Origin: Chloroflexales bacterium
GTDB lineage: Bacteria > Chloroflexota > Chloroflexia > Chloroflexales > Chloroflexaceae
Direction: 5' to 3'
Assembly: GCA_013336035.1 (NCBI GenBank)
Contig: JAAXUL010000185.1
Span: 1-10,992, forward strand
DNA length: 10,992 nt
The notes under the pieces: generated by a model
What the model saw: the letters and a program-made list of their open reading frames with translations, nothing else
What the model was told of the DNA's origin: nothing
The model's database searches: none
Program-made: the position numbers and the translations under genes
In this document: piece after piece, positions 6,294 to 10,992 of the stretch
Position numbering within the stretch: position 1 is the stretch's first letter
Layout: the number at the start of each line of letters is the position of its first letter

Positions 6294-7934
6294 ATGGCGA
6301 CGATCAGCAGCTACGTCTCATACCTGCCGCCGGCCCTGTGGTCGCAGGAGGCCGACCCCGAGCAGTTCCTCGGGCGCATGCTATGTATCTTCGAGAAGAT
6401 CCTGACCGGGATCGACGACGGTGTGCCGCTTGGGGCTGGCGGCCGCATCTATGCGCCGCTCGAAGACACGATCGACAACTTGGCGCAGCTCTTCGATCCC
6501 TGGAGGACCCGCAGCGATCTGCTGCCCTGGCTGGCGACATGGGTCGGCGTCGAAGCCTTGCCGCCCGCACCCCGCTGGAGCGAGTATCAGCAGCGCTGCC
6601 TGATCGCCGCAATCGCGCCCATCTTCCAGGGCCGCGGGCTCAAACAAGATCTGCTTGCCTACCTGGACATCTTCGCCACGTCGCGCGCGCGCCCGAGGAT
6701 CGCCATCGACGAGGGCATCTCGCTCTTTCGCGCCGGCTTCTTTGACGACGGCAGCGCGCGTCTGCACCCCGTCGCCTATGCCGACACCGTCGCGGGCGCC
6801 GCCGCCGCGGTCATTGCGCCCGTCCACCCGACGGCTCTGGCGGTCGACGCCGAGAACAACTATCTCGTCGCCGACGCCGGCTTTGACTACAGTGCGGGAG
6901 CAGCCGTCGACGTCCCGCCCGCGCTCTGGCGCATTGCAGCCGGCGGACGAATCACCTCGCCGCTAGAAGACTCGGGTCTGCCCGTGCCTGTCTACCGGGG
7001 CGACAAGCTGATTGAACCGCTGGCTGTGGTTGTTGACGGGCAGCAGCGCTACTGCCTTGCCGATCGTGGCCGGATCGTCGACGAGTTTTCAGCCAACGCC
7101 GCGATCTACCGCTTTGCCCCGCCCGACTATCAGATCAGCACCATCGTCTCGAACGGGACGAGCCCGGCGCTCGGGGTCGTCCGCCCCGTGGATATGCTCC
7201 TCGACCAGGACGAGCGCCTGCTCGTCCTCGACCGTGGCGTGCATCTGGTCGGGCAGTCGCCGGTGGCGGCCAGGCCGAAGCTGGTGCGGGTGCGCGAGAC
7301 ACCGCTGGCGGTAGAGACCTTCCAGCTCCAGAATCTGGTGGTGGAGCCGACGGCAATGGCATTGCAGGCCGACGGCAAGCTGATTATCGCCGATGCGCAG
7401 ACCCAGTCAAGCACCACGCCCGCCGACCTTGTCGAAGTGGCGCTCGACAACGGGGTGAGGGCACGCTCGCTGCTCGCCGACCTGCCTTCCGCGCGCAACC
7501 CGCTGGTCTTCCCCACCAGCCTGGTCTTTGAAAGCCCGGTGTCGCTGCTCGTCTGCGACACCGGGCTGCGCCTGAGCCAGCAGCGCGATGATCCCGCCAT
7601 CCGTGCCCTCGCCGAGCCCGCGGCGATCTATCGGGTCGATCTCGCTCAGAGCCCCCCGAGCATTACGCGGGTGACGCGCGAGAGAAACCTGGTGACACCC
7701 GTCGACCTGGCGCTGGATCGGCGCGGTGCGCTCATCATCGCCGACCGGGGCGAGGCGATCACCACCAAGCCTGAGCGCAGCTGGCGGCTTGGCAGCCACG
7801 AGTTTGGTGTTGTCGTCCATTTCTCGCGCCAGCGCCCCACAACCGGCGACGAGCGCGAGCGCATCCGCCGCGACATCTTCGACGTGATCGAGGCCCAGAA
7901 GCCCGCCCATACGCTGGCATGGATGGACCGCTGA
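6294..7934 (+). CDS. P2 gpI-like tail/baseplate protein with inserted six-repeat NHL-type propeller
   Basis: A 546-aa protein. Residues 1-150 match the phage tail protein I-like domain of eCIS and tailed phages (TIGR02242-like): SYLPPALW, ADPEQFLGRMLCIFEKILTG, FDPWRTRSDLLPWLATWVGV and a Gly-turn helix pair ending in LKQDLLAYLDIF. The same family normally ends soon after with an HxFxV strand and a helix closing in EKPAHT; here those parts are at 502-507 (HEFGVV) and 525-541 (..IRRDIFDVIEAQKPAHTL). Between them lie six copies of a P-x(2)-hydrophobic-x(2)-D-x(5)-LhhAD-type motif, with the key Pro at 179, 242, 298, 352, 407 and 469, spaced 54-63 residues, most followed by an IYR/LWR strand. That is the pattern of a six-bladed NHL propeller. 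The ATG at 6294 follows GATAGG; an upstream in-frame ATG at 6246 has no such site and would overlap the J gene. Confidence 0.87.
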   Translation: MATISSYVSYLPPALWSQEADPEQFLGRMLCIFEKILTGIDDGVPLGAGGRIYAPLEDTIDNLAQLFDPWRTRSDLLPWLATWVGVEALPPAPRWSEYQQRCLIAAIAPIFQGRGLKQDLLAYLDIFATSRARPRIAIDEGISLFRAGFFDDGSARLHPVAYADTVAGAAAAVIAPVHPTALAVDAENNYLVADAGFDYSAGAAVDVPPALWRIAAGGRITSPLEDSGLPVPVYRGDKLIEPLAVVVDGQQRYCLADRGRIVDEFSANAAIYRFAPPDYQISTIVSNGTSPALGVVRPVDMLLDQDERLLVLDRGVHLVGQSPVAARPKLVRVRETPLAVETFQLQNLVVEPTAMALQADGKLIIADAQTQSSTTPADLVEVALDNGVRARSLLADLPSARNPLVFPTSLVFESPVSLLVCDTGLRLSQQRDDPAIRALAEPAAIYRVDLAQSPPSITRVTRERNLVTPVDLALDRRGALIIADRGEAITTKPERSWRLGSHEFGVVVHFSRQRPTTGDERERIRRDIFDVIEAQKPAHTLAWMDR

Positions 7935-7948
7935 CAAAGGAGTGAGCT

Positions 7949-8944
7949 ATGAGCTTCGAGCAGCTGAAGCGCAATCGCTACTACGAGCCGGGTCTCGGCC
8001 ACGCCTACGAGCATACCAGCCTCAGCCACTATGAAGACCTCGAAGAGTATCACCGGCCACTGGCGCGCATGCAGCACGCCCATCTGCACGGTACCGGAGT
8101 CGCCCGCGGCCTGGCGGTGCGCGCTACTGCCGGCTCAACGGTGCTCACCGTCGAGGCCGGCCTGGCGATCGACCGCCATGGCCGGCTCATCGTCCTGGCT
8201 ACCAACGGCAAGGGCGACATCGGCGCCGACCCGCCCAACGGCGAGAGCGACCCGCGGGACGTGCCGGTCACCCTGGCCACGGCCGGGCTGCCCGCTGGCT
8301 CCTACGTGCTCTCCATCCGCCATTATGAGACGCTGGATCTGAACGAGGGGGCGGGAGGGAGGTTTCAGGAAATCCCGTGGCTCCGCCTCGAGCCCGTCGC
8401 GGGCGACAACGCCTATGTGGACGCCGGCAGCGCCGTGGTCCTGGCCCTGGTCGAGGTCGACGCGGCGGGCAAACTGGCGGCCCTTGGCGCGGGCGCGCCG
8501 CCGCAGCCGCACCGCCGGCTGGTGGGCCTGGAGCCGGGCGCGCTGAGCTTCGGGCGCACCCGGGTAGGCGCCGAGGGGCTGAGCGACAGCGCGGGGCCGC
8601 GGATCGAGGTGCAGGACGACGGGGGGCTGAGCATCGGCGGGCAGGGCGGGGCCGCGCTACGGCTCAACCCGGCGGGCGGCAGAGTAGGCATCGGGGTAGA
8701 TGCGCCCCAGGCCGGGCTGCATATCGACCGGGGGGCGACCGACGACCTGGCGCTCTTGCTCAGCGCGAGCGGGCCGGGCTGGGGCTCGGGCCTCCAGCTG
8801 CGCAACGACGGGGCCAAGCGCACCTACGGCATCTATGCAGACGCCACGGGTAATCTGCACTTTGCCGATGTGAATGCGCGCGTGGATCGGCTGCTGATCG
8901 GGGCGGACGGCAAAGTGGGCATTGGCGGCAACCCGCCCACCTAG
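7949..8944 (+). CDS. Fibre/baseplate-appendage protein, N-terminal part, cut by in-frame TAG
   Basis: A 331-aa product starting at ATG 7949 behind a strong AAAGGAG (7936-7942). Residues 1-85 form an anchoring-type domain common at the start of large eCIS and phage appendage proteins: HYEDLEEYHRPLARMQHAHLHG, then GVARGLAVRATAGSTVLTVE and AGLAIDRHGRLIVL. A beta-sandwich-like stretch follows (about 100-200), then shaft repeats of VGIG..xPxxxLxI type, at 246-259 and again from 323. The second copy is broken at its tenth position by TAG 8942-8944. The same frame continues with ELDVAGQGLF and stays open to 10330, so this is the first part of what was, or still is by readthrough, a 793-codon gene. 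GC is very high here: 94 of 120 bases in 8521-8640. As read, the product could dock on the baseplate but would lack shaft end and receptor-binding tip. Confidence 0.85.
   Translation: MSFEQLKRNRYYEPGLGHAYEHTSLSHYEDLEEYHRPLARMQHAHLHGTGVARGLAVRATAGSTVLTVEAGLAIDRHGRLIVLATNGKGDIGADPPNGESDPRDVPVTLATAGLPAGSYVLSIRHYETLDLNEGAGGRFQEIPWLRLEPVAGDNAYVDAGSAVVLALVEVDAAGKLAALGAGAPPQPHRRLVGLEPGALSFGRTRVGAEGLSDSAGPRIEVQDDGGLSIGGQGGAALRLNPAGGRVGIGVDAPQAGLHIDRGATDDLALLLSASGPGWGSGLQLRNDGAKRTYGIYADATGNLHFADVNARVDRLLIGADGKVGIGGNPPT
8942..8944 (+). other. In-frame TAG interrupting the fibre gene
   Basis: Frames before and after are the same (7949-8944 and 8945-10330), with no frameshift. Aligning the two shaft repeats VGIGVDAPQAGLHI (residues 246-259) and VGIGGNPPT-stop-ELDV (from 323) places the stop at a position held by Ala in the first copy, with all spacing preserved. 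One base change would restore sense (for example TAC, CAG or GAG). TAG also ends at least four other genes here (350, 635, 3539, 6277), so it is an ordinary stop in this genome and not a reassigned codon. Mutation, assembly error or programmed readthrough remain possible. Confidence 0.85.
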
Positions 8945-9022
8945 GAGCTGGACGTCGCCGGCCAGGGGCTGTTCCGCAGCGCTACGTGGGGCGGCACGGC
9001 CCGTGAGATTGCCGGGACGGTC

Positions 9023-10330
9023 GTGGGCTACGACGCCAACAACGCCGGCGGCACGGGCTTTCTCGGCTCGTACGGCATCGATCAGAAGCTGCGCCCGCTC
9101 TGGCTCTACGGCCGGCCCATCGAACTGCACGGCGATGTGACTATTCGCGGCACCGCCCTGCAGCTCAACGGCCGCTCCGGAGGAGTGCGCCGCGCCCTGG
9201 TCGACTGGAATAACCAGCAGCTGGTGATCAACTTCGGCAACGACTATGCCGGTGGGGTGCATACTCCAGGAAACGCCAGCATTGGCGGCCAACTCAATTT
9301 TGGCGCCCAGACGAAGCAGCACCTCAACCTCTGGAACACGAACTACGGCATCGGCGTCCAGAATAATACAATGTATTTTCGCAGTAATTTTAACTACGCC
9401 TGGTATCAGCGTGGCAGCCACAACGACGAGGCTTTTCACAGTGGCGGCGGTGAACTCATGTTGAGTTTGCAGCACGACGGCCTCCTTCATTCACGACGTT
9501 CGCTGAGAGTTGGCGGGGAAGGGGACGATTTCCTTCAGATCAAGGCTGGTGGCGGAGATACCGATCGTGCTACGTTGCGCTTCGGCACGAATGACCTGGC
9601 ACTCTGGCATAGGAACGTCGGTGAATTTGTGGTATTCCACGGCCGTTATAGAATCCCGTTCTTGTTTCAGGGTAAGAGTCTCGAGTTAAATAGAGATGGA
9701 CGGACCGATTTTCAGCGCACGGTCCATATAGGGCAAGATCTTCATGTATCTGGCAACGTCTACGTAACGGGCACGATCGACGCGACGAAAAAGGGCTTTG
9801 TGGTCGATCAATTTATCAACACCGTCGGCGAGGCCATCGAGACAGGTGATGTCGTGGTGGTGAGCGTGCAGCAAGATGCTCTTACCCATAATGAGCGGGG
9901 CATTCCCGTGCCGGAGATCGATCTAGCGCACAGGCCTTATGACGACCGTGTCTGTGGAATCGTCGTCGAAGCCTATGTGCCGAACCTCCTATCAGTCCCT
10001 GGAGACACGGAGGCTGAGGCCGCCGACGACTCGGAGTCCTCCGAGGTTCAGGTCGTTAGCTCATTGACCGAAGTTTTGGGCGAAGATAGGTCGACCGTAC
10101 CATCTGGACAGGCCGGTCTCATGGTCACCCTGGGCGCCTTCGCCCACTGCAAGGTCGACGCCGACATCGCGCCGATCACACCCGGCGACCTGCTGAGCAC
10201 CAGCCCGACGCCGGGCCACGCCCAGAAGGTGCTCGACAAGACGGCGGCGGTGGGGGCCATTCTGGGCAAGGCCCTCGAGGGCCTGTCCAGCGGAAAAGGT
10301 AAGATCGCGATCTTCGTGAATATCCAGTGA
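9023..10330 (+). CDS. Fibre protein, C-terminal part (shaft end and tip), in frame with the upstream part
   Basis: The first usable start after the stop is GTG 9023, with no convincing ribosome binding site, so separate translation is doubtful; in the joined gene these are residues 359-793. From the GTG the fragment has 435 residues. Residues 1-250 are beta-rich shaft and head repeats (DVTIRGTALQLNG, SIGGQLNFGAQ, LQIKAGG, DLHVSGNVYVTGTID). A C-terminal domain starts near 258 (GFVVDQFINTVGEAIETGDV), has an acidic loop at about 327-357 (DTEAEAADDSESSE) and ends with the motif PITPGDLLSTSPTPGHA (384-400) and GAILGKALEGLSSGKG, common at the ends of fibre-like and other bacterial surface proteins. 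The middle is AT-richer: 58 of 120 bases are G or C in 9361-9480. This suggests that the receptor-facing part was exchanged while both ends stayed native. The C-terminus looks complete. Confidence 0.8.
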   Translation: MGYDANNAGGTGFLGSYGIDQKLRPLWLYGRPIELHGDVTIRGTALQLNGRSGGVRRALVDWNNQQLVINFGNDYAGGVHTPGNASIGGQLNFGAQTKQHLNLWNTNYGIGVQNNTMYFRSNFNYAWYQRGSHNDEAFHSGGGELMLSLQHDGLLHSRRSLRVGGEGDDFLQIKAGGGDTDRATLRFGTNDLALWHRNVGEFVVFHGRYRIPFLFQGKSLELNRDGRTDFQRTVHIGQDLHVSGNVYVTGTIDATKKGFVVDQFINTVGEAIETGDVVVVSVQQDALTHNERGIPVPEIDLAHRPYDDRVCGIVVEAYVPNLLSVPGDTEAEAADDSESSEVQVVSSLTEVLGEDRSTVPSGQAGLMVTLGAFAHCKVDADIAPITPGDLLSTSPTPGHAQKVLDKTAAVGAILGKALEGLSSGKGKIAIFVNIQ

Positions 10331-10337
10331 GGGAGCC

Positions 10338-10571
10338 ATGCGCGAGCAGCTGGAGCAGCGGTTACGGGGCCTGCGGGCCGAGTTCGAGTCCGGGCAGAAG
10401 CTGCTGGCCGAGCTCAAGGCCCGCCAGTGCAGTATCGAAGAGACCCTTCTGCGTATCAGCGGGGCTATCCAGGTGATCGAGGAGCTACTGGTGGGCCACA
10501 CGCCAACGCCGTCCGATGGTGTCGAAGAAGCGCCACTTACTCCAGGGGGGCCATCATATTCCCCCGAGTAA
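10338..10571 (+). CDS. Small coiled-coil protein of the fibre operon
   Basis: A 77-aa protein. ATG 10338 follows GAGGGAG (10329-10335), which overlaps the fibre stop, so translation is coupled to the fibre gene. Residues 1-52 are an uninterrupted charged helix with Leu/Ile spacing of a coiled coil (LEQRLRGLRAEFESGQKLL, then LKARQCSIEETLLRISGAIQ and VIEELL). The last 25 residues are Pro/Gly/Ser-rich and probably disordered. Proteins with an ETLLRISGAIQVLEE-like helix are found beside phage-tail-like genes, but I know no assigned role. A fibre-assembly helper or a clasp between fibre and baseplate is a guess from its place. It is the last gene of the run before the transposon; the codon use matches the cluster. 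Confidence 0.75.
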   Translation: MREQLEQRLRGLRAEFESGQKLLAELKARQCSIEETLLRISGAIQVIEELLVGHTPTPSDGVEEAPLTPGGPSYSPE

Positions 10572-10844
10572 AACACACGCTAAGACATAACGGATCGCGT
10601 TGGGAGGCCTAAGAAGGGCGTCCTCGTTGTTCAAAGTTTTTCGAGGCAATCGCTCATGTCACTCGGCATCCTGATGCTGTCTCCCAGGCTTTCACATACC
10701 TTTTAGCCAATGATATTGTTGGCGAATCCCTTCTGGGAGGCTCCGGCTGCGCAGTTCCCCTTTCCAACGCGGCAAACCTGCGCTACAGTACCGCGTACGT
10801 ACCGCCCATGGGGGTAGTACCCGGAGCCTAGGAAGGAGCCCGCG
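10572..10844. other. Non-coding gap between coiled-coil gene and transposase
   Basis: About 270 bases, AT-richer than the genes, with no credible reading frame. It must contain the end of the injection-system operon and, by the position of the transposase gene, the left end of the insertion element. I could not identify the element's terminal repeat or a target duplication because the right end is outside the window. CCTCG..CGAGG (about 10622-10646) is a 5-bp stem with a loop of about 15 bases and is too weak to call a terminator. Confidence 0.6.
10761..10822 (+). promoter_or_regulatory. Possible promoter/operator region of the transposase gene
   Basis: TTTCCA (10761-10766) and TACAGT (10784-10789) are 17 bases apart, each four of six to the sigma-70 consensus. 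Two exact GTACCGC copies begin at 10788 and 10799, 11 bases apart, and GTACCC follows at 10817 within the odd palindrome GGGTAGTACCC (10812-10822). The repeats could bind transposase or a repressor. Both assignments are weak. Confidence 0.22.
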
Positions 10845-10992
10845 ATGACCCTGCAGCGGCAAGCCATCTATCTCATCCCTGCCGAAACCGAGCGTGTGGC
10901 CCGCGAGGCCTTCCCCGCCGGGAGCCCGATGATGGCGCTACGGGACGAGTTGGGCATGGTGTTCGCGGATAGCGACTTTGCCGACCTCTTCC
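10845..10992 (+). CDS. IS1182-like transposase, N-terminal fragment
   Basis: The gene runs off the window's end; 49 residues are visible. They read as the start of IS1182-type (DUF772-containing) transposases: QAIYLIPAETERVAREAFP, a Gly-Ser turn, MMALRDELGMVF, then a D-x-DFADLF block, in the order and spacing usual for that group. The catalytic DDE residues are farther downstream and not visible, so activity cannot be judged. AAGGAG (10833-10838) stands six bases before ATG 10845. Its place right after the last baseplate gene suggests the element landed beside or inside the cluster, possibly separating it from other injection-system genes. Confidence 0.8.
   Translation, partial: MTLQRQAIYLIPAETERVAREAFPAGSPMMALRDELGMVFADSDFADLF
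10845..10992 (+). mobile_element. Left part of an IS1182-like insertion sequence
   Basis: Called from the transposase N-terminus. The true left end lies somewhere in 10572-10844 and could not be fixed without the matching right terminal repeat. Confidence 0.6.

Noticed and set aside
8942..8944. TAG read as a sense codon throughout (altered genetic code)
   Set aside because: Several neighbouring genes end in TAG with complete C-termini, so reassignment is not supported. Local readthrough is still possible.

Overview
This GC-rich window, most of it well above 60% G+C, carries a one-directional run of baseplate, spike and fibre genes from a contractile injection system. The best match is an extracellular one (eCIS; Afp/PVC-like). 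It is bounded on the left by the 3' end of a tricorn-type protease gene and on the right by the 5' end of an IS1182-like transposase gene. Tricorn core protease, this baseplate family set, an IS1182-like element and a dispersed palindrome of the TGTCATyC...GAATGACA type all fit Chloroflexota or a similar GC-rich environmental bacterium. The host assignment is inference from composition and gene content, not proof.

Layout, all on the + strand: 2-352, C-terminus of a tricorn/S41 protease; 352-407, eight perfect GGGATTR heptads; 434-637, 67-aa helical protein in the place of Afp6; 641-1270, tube-adaptor protein with a C-terminal LysM (Afp7-like); 1294-1383, three hairpins; 1403-3061, VgrG-like spike (Afp8-like); 3084-3163, two more hairpins; 3179-3541, AT-richer 120-aa protein, a candidate spike tip or C-terminal partner; 3589-3698, decayed palindromic repeat; 3727-4116, gp25-type wedge protein (Afp9-like); 4126-6279, baseplate J/gp6-like wedge protein (Afp11-like); 6294-7934, P2 gpI-like tail protein with a six-repeat NHL-type propeller set into it; 7949-8944 and 9023-10330, two parts of one fibre gene split by an in-frame TAG at 8942; 10338-10571, small coiled-coil protein; 10572-10844, non-coding; 10845-end, transposase.

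How the genes would work together (family knowledge plus inference): the LysM adaptor joins the inner tube to the spike, the VgrG-like trimer and its tip form the piercing point, gp25, gp6/J and the gpI-like protein build the wedges around it, and the fibre anchors to the baseplate and binds the target cell. Sheath, inner tube, cap, AAA+ ATPase and tape-measure genes are not in the window. The usual position of tube and sheath genes, just upstream of the 67-aa gene, holds the protease instead, so the cluster is rearranged, split or continues elsewhere.

The most notable points are the propeller lodged between the two conserved ends of the gpI-like protein, the stop codon that breaks the fibre gene exactly inside a repeated VGIG motif, the low-GC patches that coincide with spike end/tip candidate and with the fibre middle, and the hairpin groups on both sides of the spike gene.
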